NCBI GenBank assembly: GCA_019136515.1
Contig: JAGVUB010000157.1
Location: 1-64,000 of the forward strand
Direction of reading: 5' to 3'
Length of the DNA stretch: 64,000 nt
From: Verrucomicrobiota bacterium
GTDB lineage: Bacteria; Verrucomicrobiota; Verrucomicrobiia; Opitutales; Opitutaceae
The notes under the pieces are model-generated. The model saw only the letters and a list, made by a program, of their open reading frames with translations. It made no database searches and was not told the origin of the DNA. Of this stretch, positions 1 to 8,155 are shown piece after piece. Each line of letters begins with the position of its first letter. Positions within the stretch are counted from its first letter, which is position 1. The position numbers and the translations under genes are program-made.

Positions 1-103
1 CGTTGATCAGACTCACGAAACTGGGCTGGACGGGACGATGGCCTCGCATGTTGCCACCATAGACCAAGTACGCCGCGTTTCGTTCAACCAATCTCGGACT
101 TTT

Positions 104-634
104 TCAGCAGCCTGTTAGGCCCGCAACCTCACCTTCTATATCTCGGGCTAGAGTGTCCACCTGCACCAAGAAATCATGGTGCAGAAGATATGGCCACAGC
201 TTTCTCGCCTCATCTGGCACGGCCGACAATGCATAGCTTCCACCACCGCCCTGCGTTATCACCCGAAGATCACGCAGTTCACCAAGTTCTAGCGGACGCA
301 ACAAACTATCGATCCCACGAACGGAGCCGACCGGCAGCACAAACGCAACCCGTTCGCCGCAAGTAGCGACCGGCCAAACGGCTTTTCGATCAGGTCTGTG
401 CCAGTTATAGACCTCAATGCCGCTTCCAGCGAACTCTCGGGGAGCGATCACTATACATAGAAGCACGTCTGCCACTTTCCGGCGAGCACCACCCATGGGG
501 AGCTGCGGGTACATCCTGTGATCCCGGAAGGATCCAGCGGTGAACGCTATCACACTGATATCCGCGACTAAACTCGGAGCCCAAACAAAGCTAACGAGTA
601 GCGCGATCGCGAAAGCGCCGAAATATCTAGTCAT
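104..634 (-). CDS. Hypothetical secreted protein
   Basis: This gene encodes 176 residues from the ATG at 634. I chose this start because it puts a signal peptide at the N-terminus: a short basic beginning (MTRY), a hydrophobic stretch up to about residue 20, then small residues. An in-frame Met 29 codons upstream would bury that signal. The mature part of about 150 residues has a GGGGS stretch near residue 127 and ends in a Cys. I recognise no family and no catalytic motif, so the function is unknown; export to the periplasm or cell surface is the only supported statement. It is transcribed in the same direction as the membrane protein gene that ends at 743, but more than 100 bases separate them. 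Confidence 0.55.
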   Translation of the reverse strand: MTRYFGAFAIALLVSFVWAPSLVADISVIAFTAGSFRDHRMYPQLPMGGARRKVADVLLCIVIAPREFAGSGIEVYNWHRPDRKAVWPVATCGERVAFVLPVGSVRGIDSLLRPLELGELRDLRVITQGGGGSYALSAVPDEARKLWPYLLHHDFLVQVDTLARDIEGEVAGLTGC

Positions 635-742
635 ACTTGGGACTCCGAAGTCACTGGGCATTTGGCAAAGCCGGGCCAAAAGGCTCAATTCTGATAAGTG
701 ATAGAAGCGCGGTGAAGCCACGGCCTCGCCATGTCCGTTGCC

Positions 743-1384
743 TCAACGCTGCGCGATCCGCTTGATGTCGTTGGCCATCCGCACCCCGACCGCCAAGGTC
801 TCGAACAGCACGGCGATCCCGAGGAGCATGAAATAGCTGAACACCAGACCGCCGAGGAATCCGCCCACGGCGGCCCCCAGGTTCCAGCCGTAGTATCCCC
901 GGTAGAACGGTCCCACCCCGAAGAGGCTCAGGCACGAGCAGAACGGGGCGATGATCGCCCACAGCACAAGGGTGAGGTTGCGCATCACGATCATGTAGAA
1001 GGTCAGCACCGGCAGGTCCGAGCTGCTCGATGGCAACAGCCGCTGCTTGCCCCACTCCGCCAGCTCGCGTGCCGCGTTCGCCAGGACCGTCCACGGCAGG
1101 GTCAACCAACCCAGGATCGCGAGCAACATCCCGAAGAACATGCTGCCCCAGGAGAAGCCCTTGAGCGCCGCGCCGGCCCGGGTCACCCCGGCGGCGACCG
1201 CCTCGGCCGCCACGCTGGCCGCGACCCCCTGCCGCACCGCGCCGTAGGTGCTCCACGTCTGGCTCCCCTCGGGGAGCACCGGCGTGTCGTCGTTGATCAC
1301 GCCGGCGGCGGCGAGGCGGGTGAGCTCGGCCAGATCGACCGGCCCGGCGTTTTCGTTGCGTCTGAGGGAATAGTGGTAGCGCAT
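743..1384 (-). CDS. GYF_2 (DUF4339) domain membrane protein
   Basis: The 213-residue product begins with a GYF_2/DUF4339-type domain (residues about 2-50: a tyrosine-rich first strand, then an acidic and Leu-rich helix and the stretch PEGSQTW). In this family the domain precedes membrane segments and is thought to bind proteins. Residues about 75-205 hold several hydrophobic segments, consistent with an inner-membrane protein with three or four helices. A second protein with the same N-terminal domain is encoded at 58808-59314, so the organism has at least two. The cargo or partner is unknown. The start is the first Met and fits the domain boundary. Confidence 0.75.
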   Translation of the reverse strand: MRYHYSLRRNENAGPVDLAELTRLAAAGVINDDTPVLPEGSQTWSTYGAVRQGVAASVAAEAVAAGVTRAGAALKGFSWGSMFFGMLLAILGWLTLPWTVLANAARELAEWGKQRLLPSSSSDLPVLTFYMIVMRNLTLVLWAIIAPFCSCLSLFGVGPFYRGYYGWNLGAAVGGFLGGLVFSYFMLLGIAVLFETLAVGVRMANDIKRIAQR

Positions 1385-1689
1385 GGGGAGAAGGGAGGGG
1401 GTCGCGTCCCGGGCCTGTCGCCCGGCGGAGCATCAGGCTCCGCCGCCGAGTGTTGTGATTCTCGATATGCCCGACAAGCCGGATTCCGCGCCGCGGGCGA
1501 CAGGTCCGGCGCCCGCCGTTGGGCAAGCCGCCCCCCTGCTCCGAACCCGGCGCCGGAGCGGTTCCTGCCAGCCCATCCCTGCGCCACCGAGCCGCACCGC
1601 CTCCGGCTCCTCTCCGTCCGCACGACCAACGCCGCCCTACTCCCTGGCGCCCACCACTTCCACTCCACCCCGCCCTAGTCCTCGGGACA
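1385..1689. other. Intergenic region with one hairpin
   Basis: I see no convincing gene here; open frames on both strands have the Arg/Pro-rich composition of shadows in GC-rich DNA. The one clear structure is a perfect 8-bp hairpin at 1424-1444 (GGCGGAGC, 5-base loop, GCTCCGCC). It lies just upstream of the minus-strand gene that starts at 1384. Confidence 0.4.
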
Positions 1690-1710
1690 ATGTAACGTAT
1701 TACGTTACAT
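1690..1710. promoter_or_regulatory. 21-bp palindrome, putative operator copy 1
   Basis: A perfect palindrome ATGTAACGTA-N-TACGTTACAT lies 49 bases before the start of the small HTH gene at 1760. It is AT-rich against GC-rich surroundings. The identical arms recur at 2139-2159 just after the same gene. This position is what an autoregulatory operator would show. Confidence 0.6.
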
Positions 1711-1759
1711 TCGGGAGAAACGGGTTCGCCTCGGCGCCCATTCCTCGTATCCACTCCTC

Positions 1760-2119
1760 ATGTCCATCGCGCCCTCCCCGACCACCGACCCGGTCCTCCG
1801 CGGCCTCATCGAGGCCTTGTGGGATGCCGCCTGCACCCCTGCGCAGAAACCCGTCCGCCGCCGCGAGTCGGACCTTCCCGGGTACAACTGCACCCTCCGG
1901 CCCGGCAGCGACACCCCGCTCTGGACCAGCCTCGTCCGCGTGACGCTCCCACTCCTGCGGAAACGCGGCACGAAGGCCCATCTCGCCCGCATCCTCGGAC
2001 TGCCGCGCCAACGCCTCAACGAGTTCTTCGTCGAGCGCACCGCCACGCCCGACGCCGAACGCACCCTGCGCCTGCTCGTCTGGATCGCCCAGCGCAACCG
2101 AGGCAAGGACCTCGGCTAG
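1760..2119 (+). CDS. Small helix-turn-helix protein, putative autoregulator
   Basis: The product has 119 residues. The C-terminal half (residues about 68-110) reads as a Cro/CI-like helix-turn-helix: a helix with KAHLARILGL, a turn, then RQRLNEFFVER and a closing Leu-rich helix. The N-terminal half has no recognised domain. A perfect 21-bp palindrome sits upstream and the same palindrome lies right behind the stop, which makes autoregulation the natural hypothesis. The gene stands alone between a minus-strand membrane protein and a convergent MgtC-like gene. No toxin partner is visible, so a toxin-antitoxin role is not supported. DNA binding is inferred from sequence style only. Confidence 0.6.
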   Translation: MSIAPSPTTDPVLRGLIEALWDAACTPAQKPVRRRESDLPGYNCTLRPGSDTPLWTSLVRVTLPLLRKRGTKAHLARILGLPRQRLNEFFVERTATPDAERTLRLLVWIAQRNRGKDLG

Positions 2120-2127
2120 CCCGCCTC

Positions 2128-2170
2128 CCCCCCGGCGGATGTAACGTAATACGTTACATCCGCCGGGGGG
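2128..2170. terminator. 43-bp perfect palindrome containing operator copy 2
   Basis: The 21-bp palindrome of 1690-1710 recurs here at 2139-2159 and is extended on both sides by 11 matched bases (CCCCCCGGCGG against CCGCCGGGGGG), giving 21-bp arms around one central base. It lies between two convergent genes ending at 2119 and 2204. It could end transcription from both sides, though there is no T-run, and could bind the HTH protein as well. Confidence 0.55.
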
Positions 2171-2203
2171 ATCGGTTCCGCTGCCGGGGAGAAGGGCTGT
2201 CGC

Positions 2204-3445
2204 TCAGGCCAGGAACGCCAGCGGCAGGTGCAGCGCCGCCCACAGGGCGAAGCGCAGCAGCGCCGGCCGCCGCACGCTCGAGGCCAGCGTCGAGAAGTAG
2301 ACGCCCTTCGCCAGTGTGTTCACCATCATCGCCACCAGGATCGCCGAAACGAGCAGCCGCGCCGGCGCCGGGTTGCTCTGCACCAACGAGAGGATGAACG
2401 GGGCGATGTCGACCACGCCGATGACCGCCGCCAGCCCGAGCAGCGCCGAGCCGCCGAAATGCGCCTGCACCAGCTTCGTGGCGACCGTCAGCACGACGAA
2501 GAGCAACGCGAACACCAGCGCCGGCACGATCTCGAAGGGATTCTGCAGCGAGCCGACCGGACCCTTCGCGCCGGGCTCCTCCGCCGGGCGCACCAGCCAC
2601 GCCAGCACGAGGCCGGCGGCGCACAGCACCCCGAGCTTCCACGCCAGCACCGGCACGAACGCGCCGTTCAAAAATGCCACCAGCGCCAGGATACGCAGGT
2701 ACATCACGCTGCTCGCCAGCAGCGCCGCCTGCAGCGCGTGGTGCGCCTGCCCGGGCTGCCGTTGTGCGATGCGGCCCGCGGCCACGCTCACCGCCGTGCT
2801 CGACACGATGCCGCCCGCCAGCCCCGACAGCCACCAGCCGAACCGCGCGCCCAGCTTCTTGATCATGAAATAGCCGGCGAACCCGACCGACGACACCATC
2901 ACCACGATCAGCCACAGCTTGCGCGGGTTGATTGCGAACTGGGTGAACGCCCTGCCCGGCACCACCGGCAGAATCAGCGCCGTGACGATCAGGAATTTCA
3001 GCACGGCGAGGAACTCGGCGTTGTCGAGCGACTCGACCATGCCCTCCAGCCGCGCCTTCTCCGAGAGCAACAGCGTGCCGATGATGCCCAACGCCAGCGG
3101 CACCCACGGCGGAGCGAGCAGCGAGAGCACGCCGATGGCGTAGGTGAGCAGCACCGCCGCCTCCGTCGTCCAGCCGATGCGGTTCTCCCGCATCTTCGCC
3201 ACGTACTCGAGCGCCGCCAGCCCGGCGATCGCCACCAGCCCGACGGGCACCGCGGCCACCAACCCGAGCGTGTGCAGCCAGGCGCACGCGAAACCGAAGA
3301 GGCTGATGAGCGTGAAGGTGCGCACGCCCGCGAACACCCGGCTCTGCTTGCTGGCACCGGAACGTTCGCGTTCGAGGCCGATCAGGAAACCCAGCGCCAG
3401 CGCGAGAACGAAGCGCAGTTCGGAGTGAAATTCGGTGGGAGGCAT
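2204..3445 (-). CDS. MgtC/SapB family membrane protein with DUF4010 domain
   Basis: The 413-residue polytopic membrane protein opens with an MgtC-like region whose hallmark GLERERS lies in the first 30 residues, followed by many hydrophobic segments and a DUF4010-type C-terminal half. Proteins of this architecture are inner-membrane proteins of uncertain transport role; MgtC itself is tied to magnesium homeostasis and ATP synthase modulation in some pathogens, which should not be carried over. I took the Met at 3445 because the 12 residues ahead of it in the open frame look non-coding. It converges on the small HTH gene with a long palindrome between them. Confidence 0.8.
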   Translation of the reverse strand: MPPTEFHSELRFVLALALGFLIGLERERSGASKQSRVFAGVRTFTLISLFGFACAWLHTLGLVAAVPVGLVAIAGLAALEYVAKMRENRIGWTTEAAVLLTYAIGVLSLLAPPWVPLALGIIGTLLLSEKARLEGMVESLDNAEFLAVLKFLIVTALILPVVPGRAFTQFAINPRKLWLIVVMVSSVGFAGYFMIKKLGARFGWWLSGLAGGIVSSTAVSVAAGRIAQRQPGQAHHALQAALLASSVMYLRILALVAFLNGAFVPVLAWKLGVLCAAGLVLAWLVRPAEEPGAKGPVGSLQNPFEIVPALVFALLFVVLTVATKLVQAHFGGSALLGLAAVIGVVDIAPFILSLVQSNPAPARLLVSAILVAMMVNTLAKGVYFSTLASSVRRPALLRFALWAALHLPLAFLA

Positions 3446-3609
3446 GGGGCAGGCGACGCAACTCGCGTCGCGGCTGCCCACGTTGGCCGTATTCGCAGCC
3501 TAGACAAGCCCGGCGGGGCCCGCATCGCTCCGTCCCAGGAACGAAGAGGCGGGCCAGCGTGCTGGCGCGTGCGAGCTCGCCGGTCCACGCGCCTACGGCA
3601 GCGCCGCGT

Positions 3610-3789
3610 TCAATGCGCGCCGGCGAGGCGGGCCGCAAGCGCCCGCAACGTCAGGCGCTGTTTGCCGAACGGCTTCACTTCGCCACGCGTCTGCGCCTCG
3701 AAAGCCGCGCCGGCCACGATGAGCAGCAGCGCGTCGAAAAGCGCCGTCTCGGACGGCATCTCTGGGCAAGGGGTCGGGTGTGTCTTCAT
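3610..3789 (-). CDS. Possible small protein, unknown
   Basis: A 59-codon frame starts with ATG at 3789. The middle part (SETALFDALLLIVAGAAFEAQ) could form one hydrophobic or amphipathic helix, and the tail is basic. It has no recognised relative and no good ribosome binding site that I can see. I list it only because the surrounding 490 bases otherwise lack a gene; it may be chance. Confidence 0.25.
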   Translation of the reverse strand: MKTHPTPCPEMPSETALFDALLLIVAGAAFEAQTRGEVKPFGKQRLTLRALAARLAGAH

Positions 3790-3901
3790 GGTCGTGTGGA
3801 TTTGCGCCCCGCCGATCCGGTGGAGCCGGGGAACGGTCAGGCGCGGTCGGGTTTGGTCATCGCAGCGCTTCTTTGCAGGGAACGCGCCAGCCCGCGTTTT
3901 C

Positions 3902-3937
3902 CCTGCAACTTTTTCGCGAGTCGCGGGTGCTGGAGAC
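3902..3937 (+). promoter_or_regulatory. Conserved 36-base block copy 1, possible ECF-type promoter
   Basis: The block starts CCTGCAACTT and ends with GTGCTGGAGAC. A second copy with the same ends and a diverged middle lies at 9802-9837 in front of another secreted or membrane protein gene. GCAACTT resembles the AAC-containing -35 of ECF sigma promoters, with GTGCTGG in the -10 position. This copy abuts the ATG at 3938, so a promoter reading implies a leaderless message or a later start. Confidence 0.35.
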
Positions 3938-4279
3938 ATGAAAACTTTCCTGAAGGTCTCGCTTCTTCTTGGTCTGATGGTGCTTGTGCTGCTCGCTCTC
4001 CCCGCGCTCTCCAGCCATCTTCTCGGCGGATTTCTCGGCGGCATGGCCGCGCTGGCCTTGCTGGTGATCGGCGGCGTCCTGATTCTGGGACTGCTCGCGA
4101 TCGGCGGTGGGACCGCCCTCGTGGTTGCATTGGCGCTGCTGCTGGCGCTCGCCTGTGTCGTCGTGGCGATCGCGCTGCCCATCGTGTTGCCCGTGCTCCT
4201 CGTCGTGGGCGTGATCGCGCTGGTCACCAAGCTCGCCCGGCGCCGGAGCACGCCAGCGACCGTCGCCACTGCCGCCTGA
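3938..4279 (+). CDS. Small integral membrane protein
   Basis: The 113-residue product is almost wholly hydrophobic. It has an N-terminal helix (residues about 5-25), two long Gly/Leu/Ile/Val-rich segments between about 32 and 95, and a basic Arg/Lys tail. It has the look of a three- or four-helix inner-membrane protein with no catalytic residues. I recognise no family. The ATG at 3938 follows GGAG by a few bases. The gene is followed, 72 bases on, by a metallopeptidase gene; co-transcription is possible but not shown. Confidence 0.6.
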   Translation: MKTFLKVSLLLGLMVLVLLALPALSSHLLGGFLGGMAALALLVIGGVLILGLLAIGGGTALVVALALLLALACVVVAIALPIVLPVLLVVGVIALVTKLARRRSTPATVATAA

Positions 4280-4351
4280 CAACGCCGCCGGGGCCCATCG
4301 CTGCGCCTCCGCTGTTGCACCCGCTTCGCGATGGCGTCACACCCAGCGGCG

Positions 4352-4726
4352 ATGAACTGGAAGGAGCTTCGCCGCCTCGCGCAGGAGACCGTCGACCGCA
4401 CGCGCGCCAAGCTGCCCGCCGAGATCCGCGCGCTCGCGGAGAAGGTTCCGGTCTCGCTCGAAGCGTTCCCCGAGGGACCGATGCTCGAGGACGAAAACGT
4501 CGAACCGGACATCCTCGGGCTCTTCGTCGGCCCGCACCACGGCCAGGAAGCCACGGCCGAGCCGGGCCCCCCGCCGCAGATCCTGCTCTTCCTCGAGAAC
4601 CTCTGGGACGAGGCCGACGGCGACCTCGCCCGTTACCGCGAAGAGGTCCGCATCACGTACCTCCACGAACTCGGCCACTACCTCGGCTGGGACGAGGACG
4701 AGGTGGCGCGGCGGGGGCTGGCCTGA
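4352..4726 (+). CDS. Zincin-like metallopeptidase family protein
   Basis: This 124-residue protein belongs to the small metallopeptidase family PF06262 (Zincin_1). The zinc site is visible near the C-terminus: HELGHYLG, with the two histidines and the glutamate of an HExxH motif, followed by an acidic stretch (DEDE). Members are cytoplasmic proteins of about 110-140 residues with no known substrate. I prefer the ATG at 4352 (MNWKELRR), which matches how family members begin; an ATG at 4331 would add seven residues. The 3' end overlaps the convergent rhombosortase gene by 49 bases. Confidence 0.82.
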   Translation: MNWKELRRLAQETVDRTRAKLPAEIRALAEKVPVSLEAFPEGPMLEDENVEPDILGLFVGPHHGQEATAEPGPPPQILLFLENLWDEADGDLARYREEVRITYLHELGHYLGWDEDEVARRGLA

Positions 4727-5397
4727 TCAAGCCACCGGCTCGCGGACCCACCCGGCAGGCTGTCCGAGGTGGGCGGCGTTGCCCTCAACGCCGTCTCGTG
4801 CGTGAGCTGCCGCGGGCAACGTCTTTCCGCAAAGAACCTTGAGCCGACCGCCAAGCCCACCGCCGCGCCGACGAGGTGCGCGAGGGGCACGGCGGTGAAG
4901 GCCGAGGTCGCAGCCACGAAGAGCGTTGCTCCGGTGGCGAGTTCGTACACCGACTTGCCCACGAAGCCTGCCAGCGCAAGCGCCGGCACGATGCCCTGGA
5001 GTACCGACCGCCCGCGCCACGCGTCACGGAGCAACTGCGCGAAGAACGCGGTGAACAGCGCCGAGTCGATGCCGGAGAGCCCGCGGTAGGATTGGAACTG
5101 CGGCGCCGCGAACCAGAGCGCCGCCGAGATCGCCAGCGCCGAACCCGCGACAACGAGCGTGAAGGTGCGGCGCGAGCACCGCTCCACCAGAGCACCGAAA
5201 GCGGCGAATACGAGCAGATCCCAGGTCAGGTGATCGCCGCCCCAGTGCGCCCAGTTTCCGGTGACAAGCCGCCAGAGTTCGCCGCCGTCGATGGCGGTGC
5301 GATCGAACTGCAGCACAACGGCGCCGCCCGGGATCGCCCAGAACGCGAGGGTGGCCAGCAACAGGGCAAAGGTCAGGAGTGGCAGGCGGCGGGACAT
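4678..5397 (-). CDS. rrtA: Rhombosortase (rhomboid-family C-terminal sorting protease)
   Basis: The 239-residue membrane protein is a rhomboid-type serine protease of the rhombosortase class. The catalytic serine is Ser108 in YRGLSG, and the histidine is His174 in AHLVGA; the WRLVTGNWAHWGGDH region (42-56) matches the first rhomboid signature. Five or six membrane helices can be drawn. Rhombosortases cut proteins that end in a GlyGly-CTERM signal. A protein with that kind of tail is encoded 0.6 kb away at 6012-7975, which suggests a dedicated enzyme-substrate pair. The tail after residue 190 is long and polar and overlaps the convergent metallopeptidase gene, so it may be weakly constrained. 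Confidence 0.8.
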   Translation of the reverse strand: MSRRLPLLTFALLLATLAFWAIPGGAVVLQFDRTAIDGGELWRLVTGNWAHWGGDHLTWDLLVFAAFGALVERCSRRTFTLVVAGSALAISAALWFAAPQFQSYRGLSGIDSALFTAFFAQLLRDAWRGRSVLQGIVPALALAGFVGKSVYELATGATLFVAATSAFTAVPLAHLVGAAVGLAVGSRFFAERRCPRQLTHETALRATPPTSDSLPGGSASRWLDQASPRRATSSSSQPR

Positions 5398-5420
5398 GGC
5401 GTTTTTGCGAAGTCAATGGA

Positions 5421-5446
5421 CCGCGTCGGCGGTACCGCCGACGCGG
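5421..5446. repeat. 26-bp perfect palindrome
   Basis: CCGCGTCGGCGG and its exact complement meet at a central TA, in the 83-base gap upstream of the rhombosortase gene and downstream of the small membrane protein gene at 5481. There is no T-run on either side, so it may be an operator or a weak terminator. Confidence 0.45.
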
Positions 5447-5480
5447 GAACCGTCCATGAAGCGGACATCGACTTCCGTCA

Positions 5481-5840
5481 TTAAGTTTTGAACACAGCAC
5501 GACGCCGTTCGCGGCGGCGGGCGAGGGCGGCGATGAGAAACAGCACGCCGGGCAGACAGAGGAGGTGGACGAAAGTCGATTGCCGGGAATTGAGCTGGAT
5601 CACACTGACAAAGAGGAGCCACCCGCCGAGCGACAGCAGACCGCCCCACAGTTCTGTCAGCCAGCCCAGGAGCAGGCCGGCGAGCAGCAGCACAAGGGCG
5701 AGGAAGCCGATCTGGATTGTCGGTGGTTGCGCGAACGGGTTGGGCAGACCTTCGCCGATCGCGATGATGAGAATGAGGGCCACGAACGCGGCCCCGATCA
5801 ACCGGGCGATCCAGCGGCAGACAACTGCGAGAGCCTTCAT
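5481..5840 (-). CDS. Small membrane protein, unknown (DUF7670-like)
   Basis: The 119-residue product has four hydrophobic segments (about residues 8-30, 43-62, 65-83 and 90-110) and a basic C-terminus, RRRERRR. This is the layout of small four-helix inner-membrane proteins of unknown role. It sits between the rhombosortase gene and the gene for its probable target, all on the minus strand, but gaps of 83 and 171 bases leave it open whether they form one unit. A role in the sorting system is a guess from position only. Confidence 0.55.
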   Translation of the reverse strand: MKALAVVCRWIARLIGAAFVALILIIAIGEGLPNPFAQPPTIQIGFLALVLLLAGLLLGWLTELWGGLLSLGGWLLFVSVIQLNSRQSTFVHLLCLPGVLFLIAALARRRERRRAVFKT

Positions 5841-6011
5841 GGTGATTCGGGGCGCGGGGGCGAGGGTGACGGTTGTCAGCTTCCGGCGCGGTCGTTTTCG
5901 GAGACTGGTGAGGGGAATCGTTTGGAATGAAGCCGAGCGCCATCCCTACCTTTCGAAGGAGCGAAAGCGGCCCGGGGCGGACGGGAATCGCCCCGGGCCG
6001 CGGTTCACCGA

Positions 6012-7975
6012 CTACCGCGCTTCGCGCTCGCGGCGTTTGCGCTCGGCCACGCGCACGAGAGCGACGGCGGTGAGAAGCGTCAGGAGAAGTGCGACCACGC
6101 TGCCGCGGTCGAGGGCGCCGCCGCCGCTGCCGCCGCCACCGATCGAGGGCGCGGGGCGCGAGAAGGCGGGCTGCGTCTGGTCGACCTGGGCGTCGCGGGC
6201 GGGCTGCGCGGCGCGCACCGTCTGCGCCTGGCGCTCGGTGGCCACGCGCTGCTGGTTGCGGCGCTCGATGCCGCGCTTGGCGAAGGAGGCGTCGTCGAGC
6301 ACGACCATGGCGGTCTGGTCGTTGACAATTTGGTACGAGGTGCCGAGGTCGCGGATGGCGGCATCGGCCTCCTTCGGGTCGATGTCGCCGCGGTCGCGGC
6401 CGGCCTCGATCTGCTCACACAGGCTCAGGGCCCAGAGCCGCTCGATCTCGGGGTTCTCGGTGTCGGACTCGGGGAAGGTGAAGGTGGTCGCGTAGGTCTT
6501 GTCCTCGCCGGTGATGCGGGCGCGAAGCTCGACTTTCGCCGGGCCGGCCTGCTCGTAGCGACCGAAGACGACGAGCTGCTGGCCGCGGTAGAGCTTGCCG
6601 GGATAGTCGCCTGTGGTCTCCGTGACGCGGACACCGGTGATCTTCAGCTGGGCGTCGTGCATGGCCTCGAAGCAGATCTTCGACTTCGCGAGCAGGATCT
6701 GGCCGAGGATGTCGTCGTCGTTGGAGACGCCGGTGTAGAAGCCGCCGCTCGCCTCGGCGGCCACGCGCAGGAGCGGCCAGTTGGCGTTGTTGCCCATGAG
6801 GAAGCCGAAGACGCGGATGTCCTGCCGGCGGAGGAGCTTCGCGAACTCCTTCGGGTCGACGACGCCGGTGTTGGTCACGCCGTCGGTCACGAGCACAAGC
6901 GAGGTGGCGCGGTCGGCGTCCGTTTGTTGGAGACCGAGCTGGAGGCCGTCGTAGAGGTTGGTGCTCCCCTTGGCGGCGAGACCCTGCACGGTGGCGAGCG
7001 CCCGCTGCACGGCCTCGGGCGAAGCCGCCGTCCAGGGCACGACCTCGCGGGCGTTCTCGTTGAAGGTGACGATGCGGAAGCGGTCCTGCGGCTTCATCTC
7101 GCCGAGGGCCTTGCCCACGCCGCGGGCGAGCGTGGCGATCTTGCCGTCCATGCTGCCGGAGACGTCGAGCACGTACACGTAGTCGGCGCCGTTGGTGAGC
7201 GGGGCGAGGTCGACGCCGGGGGTGACGACCATCATGAAGGTGCCGGGTTTGTCGGAGGCGGCGCGATACGGGATGACCTCGATGCGCCCGGGCAGGCCGT
7301 CCTGCAGGCGGTAGTAGAAGAGGAAGTCGCGATCGAGCTTCGCAGCGGTGCGGTCGAGCTTCACGCGGTAGTGGCCGTCGGCGAGTTTCTCCACGGCGGC
7401 GGCGTTCTCGAAGCCCGGCACGCGCACATCGGCGATCGGTGCGGCGCTCTTCAGCTCGAGCGCGATCGAGAGGTTGCCCTCGACGGTCTTGTTCTGCGTC
7501 CAAAACGAGGCGCCAGCGTCGTCGGTGCCTCCGTCCTCGAGCGGGTAGAGGTAGCGGCCCACGCCGGTGTCGATCTCGAGCGGCTGGTAATAGACGAAGC
7601 GCACGCGCGTCTCGGCGTTGGCGCGCACGGGCGAGACGCGGAATTCGAAGGTCTGGTAGGTGTTCTTGGTCGCGAGGCCGGTATCGTTGCCGGCGGCCTT
7701 CTCCTCTTCGTAGACCTGCTGGGCCTGTTGTTTCCGCTCTTCGGCACCGGGAAGGCGTAGATGGCCTCGAGGTCCTTGGCGTTGGGGTTGAAGAAGGTCT
7801 GCGTGACCTCGGTCCGGGCGAAGCCGTTGTTGATCACAATTTCGACGTGGTGGTCGCGAATCTGGATTGGCGACTGGGGTGCGCCGATGGGCGTGAGCGT
7901 GCCGGAAGCCGAGGCGGCGAGCGCTCCGAAGAGCAACCCTGTGGCGGCGAGGAACAGCGAGCGGATGGTTTTCAT
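6012..7975 (-). pseudogene. VIT and vWA domain protein with GlyGly-CTERM-like tail, disrupted in VIT domain
   Basis: The start at 7975 gives a signal peptide (MKTIRSLF and a hydrophobic core) and the first part of a VIT domain up to FPVPKS. The reading frame then shifts, near 7735, and continues with QQAQQVYEEEK, the second part of the same VIT domain, followed by a vWA domain with an intact MIDAS motif DVSGSMDG. About 20-25 residues normally found between these two VIT segments are missing, so the lesion looks like a small deletion, not a single-base slip. The C-terminus has GGGGSGGG, a hydrophobic helix and a basic tail RKRREREAR: the layout of a GlyGly-CTERM signal cut by rhombosortase, whose gene lies nearby. 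If the deletion is real, no full protein is made. Confidence 0.8.
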
Positions 7976-8005
7976 TGTTTGCGATTGGTGAACGCGTCCT
8001 CCCTT

Positions 8006-8021
8006 TGCTCTCCTCATGCCA
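8006..8021 (-). promoter_or_regulatory. Candidate sigma-54 promoter of the VIT/vWA gene
   Basis: Read on the minus strand, TGGCATGAGGAGAGCA has the GG and GC pairs at the 10-base spacing of -24/-12 promoters. It ends about 30 bases before the start at 7975. The -12 part is a poor match (GAGC instead of TTGC). A sigma-54 activator is encoded divergently next door, which is the main reason to take it seriously. Confidence 0.35.
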
Positions 8022-8072
8022 AATCACCACCGAGCTATCTTTTGTTGCTGATTATAAATGGTTTCCGTTTAG

Positions 8073-8088
8073 TCTCACGACCGTGAGA
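8073..8088. promoter_or_regulatory. Palindrome TCTCACG-AC-CGTGAGA
   Basis: This perfect 7-bp inverted repeat with an AC spacer lies in the divergent promoter region between the VIT/vWA gene and the sigma-54 activator gene. Its core TCACG-AC-CGTGA also occurs at 38252-38283, and a variant at 38383-38414. It probably binds a dimeric regulator. Confidence 0.5.
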
Positions 8089-8155
8089 GGAAACTGTCAG
8101 ATCTTCTTTTGATAGTCGCCTATCATTTTATGTCCGCTATTTTGTGCCGCGATCC

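Larger units (their letters stand above)
3446..3937. other. Intergenic region, possibly one small gene
   Basis: This 492-base stretch has no clear long gene. It contains the small minus-strand frame described at 3610-3789. At its right end is a 36-base block (3902-3937) that recurs at 9802-9837. Nothing else stands out. Confidence 0.4.

Noticed and set aside
1690-1710. NikR operator at the 21-bp palindrome
   Set aside because: GTATTAC occurs inside it, but the arms are continuous and lack the 13-14-base spacer seen at 17161-17187; no nickel gene is adjacent.
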